A program made the position numbers and the translations under genes. A stretch of 64,000 bases of DNA. It comes from Streptomyces sp. 3214.6 (GTDB lineage: Bacteria > Actinomycetota > Actinomycetes > Streptomycetales > Streptomycetaceae). The stretch lies in contig NZ_LT670819.1 in NCBI RefSeq assembly GCF_900129855.1, forward strand, positions 9,052,001 to 9,116,000, given 5' to 3'. Positions 56,950 to 64,000 of the stretch are shown here, in pieces (within the stretch, counting starts at the first letter, position 1; each line of letters begins with the position of its first letter). Below the pieces are notes generated by a model, which saw only the letters and a program-made list of their open reading frames with translations, was not told the origin of the DNA and ran no database searches.

Positions 56950-57201
56950 TCACTGCTGTGGTGGCGTTGCGGGGATGCCGAAGACAGAGAGCTCCTGCTC
57001 CAGGACTGCGGCGATCCTGACCAGGTCGCTGTAGCGCGGGTCGGCCTCGCCGCGCTCGATGCGCTGGAGGGTGCGACGGCTCAGTCCGGTCGCCTCGCAG
57101 AAGGACCACTGGTCGTGATGTGCGGCGGTCCGCAGATCTGCGATGCGTTCGCCCAGTTCGCGACGCTTCTCGATGATCCAGTCCGGGTTGTCGCGAGGCA
57201 C
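56950..57201 (-). CDS. XRE-family HTH regulator, leftward
   Basis: 83 residues beginning at 57201. HTH at about 18-75 (L-G-E-R-I-A-D-L-R-T-A, W-S-F-C-E-A-T-G-L-S-R-R-T-L-Q-R-I-E-R-G, V-R-I-A-A-V-L-E). It is the last complete gene of the prophage and is read towards the XRE-TPR gene. Possible repressor or partner of the lysogeny switch. Confidence 0.8.
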   Translation of the reverse strand: MPRDNPDWIIEKRRELGERIADLRTAAHHDQWSFCEATGLSRRTLQRIERGEADPRYSDLVRIAAVLEQELSVFGIPATPPQQ

Positions 57202-57219
57202 TCGACAAAGTTGGACGCT

Positions 57220-57233
57220 ACATGTTCAGATGT
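57220..57233 (-). promoter_or_regulatory. Imperfect dyad upstream of leftward XRE gene
   Basis: ACATGTTCAGATGT has complementary ACAT/ATGT ends with a six-base centre, 19 bases from the start of the leftward gene. It could be an autoregulatory operator. Confidence 0.4.
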
Positions 57234-57234
57234 C

Positions 57235-57256
57235 AGCGCCAGCCCTGGCGCTTTTT
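57235..57256 (+). terminator. Short hairpin with U-tract
   Basis: AGCGCCAG (57235-57242), CC, CTGGCGCT (57245-57252) then TTTT. A good intrinsic terminator for rightward transcription, just before the prophage end. Confidence 0.65.
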
Positions 57257-57294
57257 CTGATGGTTCGTCAGGAATTGGCCTGGGGCTTTGCGCG

Positions 57295-57338
57295 GCCCGT
57301 CCCGCCAGAGGTCCCGGAAGAACTTCGGCGGGGCGGGC
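57295..57338 (+). repeat. CCGGAAG-loop hairpin, copy 3
   Basis: Outer stem of 12 bp, GCCCGTCCCGCC (57295-57306) with GGCGGGGCGGGC (57327-57338; one T-G pair); inner GAGGT with ACTTC (two G-T pairs); loop region CCCGGAAGA. Confidence 0.7.
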
Positions 57339-57470
57339 TCCAGTCGTTCGGCCGCCGCAAGGTGGGCCCCTTGGTCGCGTTCACACCGGGTGTGATCGAT
57401 GCGCACGGGCATATGCCGTGCGATCGGTGCTGAACCAGCCGTTCCGGTCTCAAGCTGGTGCCTGTACCGC

Positions 57471-57520
57471 CAGCCCCGCCGCATGTTGAGGACCGGAAGC
57501 CTCTGCGTGTGGCGGGGCTG
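57471..57520 (+). repeat. CCGGAAG-loop hairpin, copy 4
   Basis: Outer stem CAGCCCCGCC (57471-57480) with GGCGGGGCTG (57511-57520) extended by three pairs; inner GAGG (57488-57491) with CCTC (57500-57503); loop ACCGGAAG. Confidence 0.75.
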
Positions 57521-57555
57521 TTGCGCGTATGGGACCCGACGGCCGCCGTGGCGGG

Positions 57556-57966
57556 CTATCTTTTTATTAGTGAAATCTGCACGTTGATCCCGCCGTAGGC
57601 CGCGCCGAAGAGCAGCAGGACGGCGCCGAGGGCGGCGGCGGAGTGGGTGAGCGGCGGGAGCGTGACGCTGAGGGAGAGCAGGACCGCGCAGACCACGGTG
57701 ACCGGGTGGCTGCCGTAGCGGTGGCAGAGGCGCCCTGTGAGCATCATCGTGATCACCGCGCCCGCGGAGACGCCGAGGAGCGCGAGTCCGAGGGTGCTGG
57801 GGGAGGCGCCGGTCTGCTGCTTGATGGCGGGGATGCGGACGACCCATCCGGCGAAGATGAAGCCGTCGAGGGCGAAGAAGCTGGTCAGGGCGATACGGAG
57901 AGAGGTGAGGTGGTTGCGGTCGTCCGGCACGGCGTTGTGCGATCGGATTTTGTTTATTAGCGGCAC
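57556..57966 (-). pseudogene. MFS transporter, N-terminal fragment cut by prophage
   Basis: 136 residues from the ATG at 57966; GTG 57930 is a better-fitting start. Four helices and the G-R-L-C-H-R-Y-G loop between helices 2 and 3 (MFS motif A region) are present, and helix 4 ends G-A-A-Y-G-G-I-N-V, where full-length relatives of about 400 residues go on. The sequence then leaves the family within a few codons and meets TAG (57556-57558). The remaining gene should be at the other end of the prophage. Confidence 0.75.
57559..57590. other. Prophage/chromosome junction (attR candidate)
   Basis: MFS coding similarity (leftward) stops around GATCAACGTG (57579-57588 on the complement) and switches to AT-rich TTTTTATTAGTGAAA (57551-57565). 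Junction position is deduced from where the protein pattern ends; the core bases cannot be fixed without the other end. Confidence 0.55.
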
Positions 57967-58043
57967 AAAATGAGGCTAGGGGGTTGATCGGGGCCGGACA
58001 AGGGGGCCGGGGTGCGCTCGACCGGCCTGCGTGCACACGGTTT

Positions 58044-58107
58044 CTTCACAGAAATGATCGGAGCCACATGTATGAAGGTTAAAATGATCGAAGTATGGTC
58101 CGATCAT
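58044..58107 (+). promoter_or_regulatory. eboC promoter region with GATCG boxes
   Basis: AT-rich for this genome. ATGATCGGA (58054-58062) and TCCGATCAT (58099-58107) are exact inverted copies, the second covering the ATG of the prenyltransferase gene; AATGATCG occurs between them (58083-58090). TAAAAT (58080-58085) could be a -10, placing the transcript start close to the ATG (leaderless or nearly). A regulator binding the boxes would cover the start. Confidence 0.5.
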
Positions 58108-59005
58108 GGACGGCTCGAAGAATTTATCGTCTTCCCCGCGCCTGGCCGATCTGGCGCAACTGATCCGGCTGCCGGCGGCGCTGAGCGTGCCCGGTGACAT
58201 CCTCGCCGGCGCCGTCGCGAGTGCCGGGACGGCCCGTCCCCGTGCGGTCGCGACGATGGCCTCGTCGGTGGCTCTCTACTGGGCCGGGATGGCGCTCAAC
58301 GACTACGCGGACGCCACCGTCGACGCGGTGGAGCGCCCCGAACGTCCCTTACCCTCCGGGCGAGTTGCCCGCTCCACCGCGCTGGCCACCGCGTGCGGGC
58401 TCACCGCGGCCGGCCTCGGCCTCGCCGCGCTGGCCGGTGGACGGCGTGCCCTCGGGGTGGCGCTTCCGCTGACCGCACTGGTCTGGGCCTACGACCTGCG
58501 GCTGAAGTCGACCGCCGCCGGCCCGGCCGCCATGGCGGGCGCCCGGGCGCTGAACGTGCTGGCCGGAGCGGACCCCGGGCGCCGGTCGGCCGCGGTGCCG
58601 GCGGCGCTGCTGGTCGGCGCGCACACGTACACCGTCACGGCGCTGAGCCGCCACGAGGTGTCCGGCGCGCCGCGCGGCGTGCCCGCCGCCACGCTGGTCG
58701 GCAGCACCGCAACCGCCTTGGCCGCCGCGGCCCTTCCGTCTTTACGGCGTCGGAGCCCGGCGGCCCGGATCGGCGCCGTCGTCGGCGCGCTCGGCTACCT
58801 CGCCTCGTACGGCACGGCACAGGCGCGGGCGGCACGGGAGCCGTCCGCGGCGAACGTCCGCGGCGCCGTCGGCACCGGAATCATGTCCCTGATGCCCCTG
58901 CAGGCGGCGCTCACCGCGGGCGGCGGAGCCGTGGGCCTGGCGGGAGCGCTGGCCGGGGCGCACCCCCTGGCACGCAGACTCGCCCGGAAGGTGTCGCCCA
59001 CATGA
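58106..59005 (+). CDS. eboC: UbiA-family prenyltransferase (EboC / SCO3242-like)
   Basis: 299 residues, ATG 58106. UbiA hallmarks: N-D-Y-A-D-A-T-V-D (65-73, first Asp-rich motif) followed by R-P-E-R-P-L-P-S-G, and W-A-Y-D-L-R-L-K-S-T, the second motif, with only one Asp where many enzymes have two. About eight membrane helices. It should move a prenyl group to an unknown acceptor in the membrane. It is first of an ebo-type operon; EboC is the prenyltransferase of that set. The next gene starts four bases inside. Confidence 0.88.
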   Translation: MDGSKNLSSSPRLADLAQLIRLPAALSVPGDILAGAVASAGTARPRAVATMASSVALYWAGMALNDYADATVDAVERPERPLPSGRVARSTALATACGLTAAGLGLAALAGGRRALGVALPLTALVWAYDLRLKSTAAGPAAMAGARALNVLAGADPGRRSAAVPAALLVGAHTYTVTALSRHEVSGAPRGVPAATLVGSTATALAAAALPSLRRRSPAARIGAVVGALGYLASYGTAQARAAREPSAANVRGAVGTGIMSLMPLQAALTAGGGAVGLAGALAGAHPLARRLARKVSPT

Positions 59006-59877
59006 GGCCGGAACCCGGCGGCCCTTGTTCGCCTCGCCCGGGGCGGCTGCGGTACGGGTTCGGGAGCAACGGGTTCGCCCATCACCGGCTCGACGACGTG
59101 CTGACCGTGCTTGCCGACCTGGGATACGACTCGGTCGGACTCACCCTCGACCACGGTCATCTGGATCCGTTCGCGGCCGACCTGGCCCGCCAGGTCGACG
59201 CTCTCGCCCGGCGGTTGGACCGGCTCGGGCTGGCGGTCGTGCTGGAGACCGGGGCGCCGTACCTGTTGGACCCGTGGCACAAGCACATCCCGACGCTGAT
59301 GTCGGCCGAGGGCGCCGAACGACGCGTCGAGCTGCTGGCCGGCGCCGTGCGGATCGCGGCCGACCTGGGCGCCCCGGCCGTCCACCTGTGCAGCGGTCCA
59401 CCGCCGGAGGGGGTGTCGGAGGACGAGGCCTGGAAGCGGCTGACCGCGGGCTGCGAAGAGGTTCTGGACATCGCCGGCGAGTACGGCGTGGCCCTGGGGT
59501 TCGAGCCCGAGCCGTACATGTTCGTCGACACCGTGGAACGGGTCCTGGAGCTGCGCGAACGACTCGGCGGCCCCGACCTGTTCGGCGTCACGCTGGACAT
59601 CGGCCACGCCCACTGTGTCGACGAACTCCCGCTGCTGGACTGTGTCGCACGCACCGCGCCGTACCTGGTGAACGTGCAGATCGAGGACATGCGGCGGGGC
59701 GTGCACCACCACCTCGAATTCGGCGCGGGCGAGATCGACTTCCCGCCCGTCCTGGCCGCCCTCAAGGCCGCCGGGTATCGAGGGCCGGTCTCGGTGGAGA
59801 TCCAGGGCGCGTCCCTGGACGCCCCCCAAGTCGCCCGCCGGTCCCTGGAGTTCCTCAAGGCCGCCGAGCCGTTCTGA
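59002..59877 (+). CDS. Xylose-isomerase-like TIM barrel protein
   Basis: 291 residues, ATG overlapping the eboC stop. The TIM-barrel pattern of sugar-phosphate isomerase / AP-endonuclease 2 families is visible: V-V-L-E-T-G (metal Glu region), G-F-E-P-E-P-Y, L-D-I-G-H-A-H and V-E-I-Q-G at the four usual metal-ligand positions. EboE (61610) has the same fold, so this is a second barrel in the operon. Substrate unknown; it probably acts on a small carbohydrate-like metabolite. Confidence 0.8.
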   Translation: MRPEPGGPCSPRPGRLRYGFGSNGFAHHRLDDVLTVLADLGYDSVGLTLDHGHLDPFAADLARQVDALARRLDRLGLAVVLETGAPYLLDPWHKHIPTLMSAEGAERRVELLAGAVRIAADLGAPAVHLCSGPPPEGVSEDEAWKRLTAGCEEVLDIAGEYGVALGFEPEPYMFVDTVERVLELRERLGGPDLFGVTLDIGHAHCVDELPLLDCVARTAPYLVNVQIEDMRRGVHHHLEFGAGEIDFPPVLAALKAAGYRGPVSVEIQGASLDAPQVARRSLEFLKAAEPF

Positions 59878-59968
59878 CGCCGTGACGGTCCCGTCGCGTC
59901 GAGCACCATCACCCCCCACCCACCGTACGGCCGTTGTCGTACGCGCAGCCAAACAGGAGGTATGCGCG

Positions 59969-60748
59969 GTGGACCCAGATATCCGCATGCGTTCCGCCCT
60001 CGACCGGCAGCTCACCGCCGACGCCCGGAACTGGCTGGCGGACGCCGTCGCCGGCGTCGGTCGGGACTCGGCGGCCGTGCGCGCCGCCTTCCCCGCGGTC
60101 GGTCGGCGCTGCGGACGCGGCCCCCTCGTCGACGGCTGGACGGTGGCGGATGCCGCCCGCGCCCGACTGCTCGCCGCCCTGCCCCTGCGCGGAGCGGCGC
60201 TCGCCGAGGAGATCACCGCTCTGCACCGGTACGGAGACGCCGCCGAACAGCGGGCGGTGCTGCGTTCGCTGGCCCTGCTGGAGGACGCGGACGCGTCGTT
60301 CGCCGACCGGGGACTGCCGCTGGTGCGCGAGGCGCTGCGCGGCAACGACACCGATCTGATCGAGGCGGCCCTCGGCCCGTACGCGGCACGTCACCTGGAC
60401 CACGACGGCTACCGGCACGCCGTGCTGAAGTGCGTCTTCTGCGACATCCCCCTCGACCGGGTGGCCGGTCTCGACGGACGGGCCGACCACGAACTCGCCC
60501 GTATGCTCGCCGACTTCGCCCATGAACGGGTCGCCGCCGGCCGTGACGTCCCCGTCGACGTCTGGCCGCTGCTGCACGCCCACCCCGGCACGCTGGACGC
60601 CTGTGGGCTGCCCGCGGAGGCCCACTCACCCGTGCCCGAGCGCCGTGCCGCGGCAGAGCGGGCTCTCGACGCCTACTCCGCCGCGGCTCCCGTCCACGAT
60701 TCCACCGCCCCCACCGCTTCCGCCCCCACGCCCGCAGGAGCCGCATGA
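59969..60748 (+). CDS. eboA: EboA-domain protein
   Basis: 259 residues from GTG 59969 with AGGAGG. Helical: R-N-W-L-A-D-A-V-A-G-V, a R-C-G-R-G-P-L-V-D-G-W-T-V segment, Q-R-A-V-L-R-S-L-A-L-L and H-A-V-L-K-C-V-F-C-D-I-P-L-D-R-V, the pattern of EboA proteins. EboA has no known activity; in cyanobacteria it is part of an operon needed for export of a scytonemin precursor. Its stop overlaps eboB. Confidence 0.8.
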   Translation: MDPDIRMRSALDRQLTADARNWLADAVAGVGRDSAAVRAAFPAVGRRCGRGPLVDGWTVADAARARLLAALPLRGAALAEEITALHRYGDAAEQRAVLRSLALLEDADASFADRGLPLVREALRGNDTDLIEAALGPYAARHLDHDGYRHAVLKCVFCDIPLDRVAGLDGRADHELARMLADFAHERVAAGRDVPVDVWPLLHAHPGTLDACGLPAEAHSPVPERRAAAERALDAYSAAAPVHDSTAPTASAPTPAGAA

Positions 60749-61602
60749 TGCGTATCTTCGACCCCCACATCCACATGACCTCGCGCACCACGGACGACTA
60801 CGAGGCGATGTACGCGGCCGGTGTGCGGGCGGTCGTGGAGCCGTCGTTCTGGCTCGGCCAGCCGCGCACCTCCGTGGACAGCTTCACCGACTACTTCGAC
60901 GCGCTGCTCGGCTGGGAGCCGTTCCGCGCCGCGCAGTTCGGCATCCAGCACCGCTGCACCATCGCCCTCAACCCGAAAGAGGCCAACGACCCACGCTGCG
61001 CGGGGGTGTTGGACGTCCTGCCGCGCTATCTGGCCAAGGACCGGGTGGTCGCCGTGGGCGAGATCGGCTACGACTCGATGACCCCCGAGGAGGACGTCGC
61101 CCTGGCCCGCCAGCTCGAACTCGCCATCGAGCACGACCTGCCGGTCCTGGTCCACACCCCGCACCGCGACAAGGCCGTCGGCACCCGGCGCACCCTCGAC
61201 GTGGTCCGCGAGTCCGGCATCGCGCCCGAGCGCGTCCTCGTCGACCACCTCAACGAACTCACCGTGTCCATGGTCGCCGACAGCGGATGCTGGATGGGCT
61301 TCTCCATCTACCCGCACACCAAGATGAGCGAGGACCGCATGGTGCGCATCCTCCAGGAGCACGGCATCGCGCGCATGCTCGTCAACTCCGCCGCCGACTG
61401 GGGGCGCAGCGACCCGCTCAAGACCCGCAGGACGGCGGACGCCATGCTCGCCGCGGGCTTCGACGACGACACCGTCGACCAGGTCATGTGGCGCAACCCC
61501 GTCGCCTTCTACGGCCAGAGCGGCCGGCTCGACCTCGAGGACGTCAAACCGGACGACACCGCTCAGTTCGAGGGGAACTCCATCAAGCGCGGCGGAGAGT
61601 GA
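60745..61602 (+). CDS. eboB: TatD-family metal hydrolase EboB
   Basis: 285 residues, ATG overlapping eboA. Metal site: D-P-H-I-H (H8, H10), V-G-E-I-G-Y-D (Glu), V-H-T-P-H-R-D-K (His), V-D-H-L-N-E (His) and N-S-A-A-D-W-G (Asp). It belongs to the amidohydrolase-like TatD superfamily. In ebo clusters the family member is EboB; substrate not known. Confidence 0.88.
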   Translation: MMRIFDPHIHMTSRTTDDYEAMYAAGVRAVVEPSFWLGQPRTSVDSFTDYFDALLGWEPFRAAQFGIQHRCTIALNPKEANDPRCAGVLDVLPRYLAKDRVVAVGEIGYDSMTPEEDVALARQLELAIEHDLPVLVHTPHRDKAVGTRRTLDVVRESGIAPERVLVDHLNELTVSMVADSGCWMGFSIYPHTKMSEDRMVRILQEHGIARMLVNSAADWGRSDPLKTRRTADAMLAAGFDDDTVDQVMWRNPVAFYGQSGRLDLEDVKPDDTAQFEGNSIKRGGE

Positions 61603-61609
61603 ACCCGCG

Positions 61610-62806
61610 GTGCGCTTCCGACACCCCGACGGCACGACCGTCCACCTCGCCTACTGCAGCAACGTCCACCAGGCCGAGGACCTCGACGGAGTGGTGGACC
61701 AGCTCGCCGCCTACGCCCAGCCCGTACGGGAGACCCTCGGCGTCGACCTGCTCGGCATCGGCCTGTGGCTGGCCCACGACGTCGTCACCGAACTGAGCGC
61801 CCGGCCCGACGCCGTACGCCGCCTGCGCGCCGAACTGACCGCGCGCGGCCTGGAGACCGTCACCCTCAACGCCTTCCCCTACGGCGGCTTCCACCGCGAG
61901 GTGGTCAAGAAAGACGTCTACCTGCCCGACTGGACCGACCCCGCGCGCCTGCGCTACACGGTCGACTGCGCCCGGGTGCTCGCCGGGCTGCTCCCCGACG
62001 ACGCGCGGCGCGGCAGCGTCTCCACCCTGCCGCTGGCCTGGCGCGCCCCCTGGCCGACGGCCGCCCGCGACACCGCCCGCCGGGCGACGGACCAACTGGC
62101 CCGGGAACTGGCCGACTTGGAACGCGAGACCGGCCGTACCATCCGGGTCGGCTTCGAGCCCGAACCGGGCTGCGTGGTGGAGAACACCGTCCAGGCGGCT
62201 CGGGAACTCGGCGGACTGGACCCGGAGCGGCTCGGCGTCTGCCTGGACACCTGCCATCTCGCCGTGCAGTTCGAGGAACCGGCCGCGGCCCTGCGCCGCC
62301 TCGCCGACGCCGGACTCCCCGTCGTCAAGGTGCAGGCGTCCAGCGCCCTCCAGGCCGACGACCCGGCCGACCCGCAGGCACGAGCGGCCCTCGCCCGCTT
62401 CGCCGAGCCCCGTTTCCTGCACCAGACCCGTACCGCCCCGCACGGCGTCGTCTCCGGTGTGGACGACCTGCCGGCCGCCCTCGCCGGAGACCTGGACCCC
62501 GGCTCCGCCTGGCGCGTGCACTTCCACGCCCCGCTGCACGCCGAGCCCGCACCGCCGTTGCGCACCACGGCCGACGAACTGACCACCGCCCTGGGCGAGT
62601 TGCTCGGCGGTCCGCAGGCCGTCTGCGACCACGTCGAGGTCGAGACCTACACCTGGTCGGTCCTGCCCGGACACCTGCGGCCGCACGACCGCGTGAGCCT
62701 CGTCGAGGGTCTCGCCGCCGAACTGGCCTGGACCCGCGACCGGTTCGAGGAGCTCGGCCTGGTCCGGGAACCCACCGCACACCCGCGAAAGGAGCGTGTC
62801 TCATGA
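61610..62806 (+). CDS. eboE: Metabolite-traffic protein EboE
   Basis: 398 residues from GTG 61610. TIM barrel with L-A-Y-C-S-N-V-H (typical EboE start), L-N-A-F-P-Y-G-G-F-H, G-F-E-P-E-P-G-C, L-D-T-C-H-L-A-V-Q-F-E and L-P-L-A-W-R. It ends in an ATGA overlap with the next gene. It resembles xylose isomerases, with a metal site formed by E and D residues; reaction unproven. Confidence 0.85.
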   Translation: MRFRHPDGTTVHLAYCSNVHQAEDLDGVVDQLAAYAQPVRETLGVDLLGIGLWLAHDVVTELSARPDAVRRLRAELTARGLETVTLNAFPYGGFHREVVKKDVYLPDWTDPARLRYTVDCARVLAGLLPDDARRGSVSTLPLAWRAPWPTAARDTARRATDQLARELADLERETGRTIRVGFEPEPGCVVENTVQAARELGGLDPERLGVCLDTCHLAVQFEEPAAALRRLADAGLPVVKVQASSALQADDPADPQARAALARFAEPRFLHQTRTAPHGVVSGVDDLPAALAGDLDPGSAWRVHFHAPLHAEPAPPLRTTADELTTALGELLGGPQAVCDHVEVETYTWSVLPGHLRPHDRVSLVEGLAAELAWTRDRFEELGLVREPTAHPRKERVS

Positions 62807-64000
62807 CGAGAACCGTCGTCCTCGACATCGTCGGCCTCACCCCCCGCATGCTGCGCCACATGCCCGCCGTCTCGGCCGTCGCCGCACAGGGCTTCCAGGC
62901 CCGGCTCAACCCGGTGCTGCCCGCCGTGACCTGCTCGGTGCAGTCCACCCTCCTCACCGGCGCGCCGCCCGCCGAGCACGGCATCGTCGGCAACGGCTGG
63001 TACTTCCGCGACCTCGGCGAGGTCCTGCTGTGGCGGCAGCACAACGCGCTGGTCGGCGGCGAGAAGCTGTGGGACACCGCGCGTCGCAGCAGGCCCGACT
63101 ACAAGGTCGCCAACGTCTGCTGGTGGTACGCCATGGGGGCCGACGTCGACCTCACCGTCACCCCGCGCCCCGTCTACTACTCCGACGGCCGCAAGGAACC
63201 CGACTGTTACACCTGGCCGCCCGCCCTGCACGACGAACTCACCACCAGGCTCGGCCCGTTCCCGCTGTTCACCTACTGGGGACCCAACGCGGGCCTGCCC
63301 TCCAGCCAGTGGATCCTGGCCGCCGCCCGCCAGATCTTCGACGAGCACCGCCCCGATCTGACCCTGGTGTACGTACCGCACCTGGACTACGAACCCCAGC
63401 GCTCCGGACCCGACTCGCCGCAGACCGCCCGCGAGGCCCGGCGGCTCGACGACGCCCTGCGCCCCCTGCTCGACCACTTCCGGCGCGAGGACGCCACGGT
63501 CGTGATCCTCAGCGAGTACGGCATCGCGCCCGCCTCCCGGCCGGTCGACATCAACCGCGCACTGCGCAGGGCCGGGCTCCTCGAAGTGCACACCCAGGAC
63601 GGCATGGAGTACCTCGACCCCTGGACGTCCCGTGCCTTCGCCGTCGCCGACCACCAGATCGCCCACGTCTACGTCCGCGACCCCGCCGACCTCGCGAAGA
63701 CCGCCGAGATCGTCGCCGGGCTCGACGGCGTGGACGAGGTGCTCGACGAGCAGGGCAAGGCCCGGCACGGACTCGCGCACGAACGCTCGGGCGAGCTGGT
63801 CGCCGTCGCGGACTCCGACGCCTGGTTCACGTACTACTACTGGCTCGACGACGAGCGCGCCCCCGACTTCGCCCGGCAGGTCGAGATCCACCGCAAACCC
63901 GGCTACGACCCCGCCGAACTCCTCTACGACCCCACCGTGCCCGGCGTGAAGGCGCGCGCCGTCGGCCAGGTCGTCCGCAAGAAGGCCGGCCTGCGCTACC
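62803..64000 (+). CDS. eboF: Nucleotide pyrophosphatase/phosphodiesterase-like protein EboF (partial)
   Basis: At least 399 residues, ATG 62803 (GAAAGGAG), running past the window end. Alkaline-phosphatase-superfamily pattern: L-P-A-V-T-C-S-V-Q-S-T-L-L-T-G (T43 as nucleophile candidate), H-G-I-V-G-N, Y-V-P-H-L-D-Y and V-A-D-H-Q-I-A-H-V-Y-V. The usual S-D-H-G is S-E-Y-G here. It would hydrolyse a phosphodiester or pyrophosphate bond; in the ebo set it is EboF. Last ebo gene visible; EboD-type (dehydroquinate-synthase-like) may follow. Confidence 0.85.
   Translation, partial: MTRTVVLDIVGLTPRMLRHMPAVSAVAAQGFQARLNPVLPAVTCSVQSTLLTGAPPAEHGIVGNGWYFRDLGEVLLWRQHNALVGGEKLWDTARRSRPDYKVANVCWWYAMGADVDLTVTPRPVYYSDGRKEPDCYTWPPALHDELTTRLGPFPLFTYWGPNAGLPSSQWILAAARQIFDEHRPDLTLVYVPHLDYEPQRSGPDSPQTAREARRLDDALRPLLDHFRREDATVVILSEYGIAPASRPVDINRALRRAGLLEVHTQDGMEYLDPWTSRAFAVADHQIAHVYVRDPADLAKTAEIVAGLDGVDEVLDEQGKARHGLAHERSGELVAVADSDAWFTYYYWLDDERAPDFARQVEIHRKPGYDPAELLYDPTVPGVKARAVGQVVRKKAGLRY

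Larger units (their letters stand above)
57257..57558. other. Prophage end, no gene; two conserved hairpins
   Basis: No frame with a ribosome site and good codon bias is visible on either strand. The stretch holds hairpin copies 3 and 4 and lies between the leftward XRE gene and the junction with the transporter gene. Confidence 0.6.
1..57590. mobile_element. Prophage (siphovirus, HK97-type head), right-hand 57.5 kb
   Basis: Seen: a complete HK97-type packaging, head, tail and lysis block (28-52 kb), preceded by a long arm of small coupled genes and followed by regulators. The element ends inside a truncated MFS transporter gene near 57.58 kb, after which ordinary chromosomal genes begin. 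Known: an integrated temperate phage is opened at attP, so lysis and repressor genes often sit at one end and integrase at the other. No integrase, recombinase, polymerase or helicase is visible here, so inference places them left of position 1. The left boundary is not in the window. Confidence 0.85.

Noticed and set aside
55607..57520. CRISPR-like array from the four similar hairpins
   Set aside because: Spacing is irregular, only the loop is conserved, and no cas genes are present.
57233..58036. 267-residue leftward frame over the transporter fragment
   Set aside because: Alternative-frame shadow of the MFS gene, low complexity, no helices.
58393..59001. Upstream extension of the TIM barrel frame through eboC
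   Set aside because: Arg-rich shadow of the prenyltransferase; ATG 59002 overlaps the eboC stop in the usual way.

Overview
The window is high-GC actinobacterial DNA, almost certainly Streptomyces. Codons are strongly GC3-biased, GTG starts are common, stop and start codons often overlap (GTGA/ATGA), and several Streptomyces-type families occur (WhiB-like, DUF6233-like, DUF6415-like, XRE-TPR). About 57.5 kb is one prophage. The last 6.4 kb is host chromosome.

Layout. (1) 1-25.1 kb: rightward early/accessory arm of about 50 small, mostly unrecognised genes. Recognisable members are a WhiB-like regulator, a hyaluronan/chitin-synthase-like membrane glycosyltransferase, a DUF932 protein, several HTH proteins, a tRNA reading AUA, an RlaP-type nucleotidyltransferase and a Thg1-like 3'-5' RNA polymerase. 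(2) 25.2-27.6 kb: cargo-like pocket with two leftward genes (one a three-helix membrane protein), a 51-aa membrane peptide and a possible HEPN-type protein, separated by strong hairpins. (3) 27.7-49.1 kb: late operon of an HK97-fold siphovirus, in order HNH nuclease, TerS, TerL, portal, prohead protease, capsid, methyltransferase and glycosyltransferase, head-tail connectors, tail tube, frameshifted tail chaperone, tape measure, tail tip and glycine-rich fibre. (4) 49.4-51.9 kb: lysis cassette with amidase endolysin, holin candidates and a membrane-anchored collagen-like protein. (5) 52.1-57.2 kb: regulatory and cargo genes, including an XRE-TPR regulator with a palindromic operator, a divergent XRE gene, and four copies of an unusual hairpin with a conserved CCGGAAG loop. 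(6) 57.55-57.97 kb: N-terminal third of an MFS transporter cut off where phage DNA begins, so the right attachment junction lies near 57.58 kb. The integrase, replication genes and other junction should lie left of position 1. (7) 58.1-64.0 kb: host ebo-type metabolite-traffic operon (UbiA prenyltransferase, xylose-isomerase-like TIM barrel, EboA, TatD hydrolase EboB, EboE, and an incomplete nucleotide pyrophosphatase-like EboF).

How the parts work together. The early arm is probably a few polycistronic units with translational coupling. Packaging and late expression begin around 27.6-28.3 kb. The regulators at 53.6 and 57.0 kb are the best repressor candidates. The RlaP/Thg1-like pair with a phage tRNA suggests a tRNA repair or tRNA protection function. 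The ebo operon is read away from the interrupted transporter gene.
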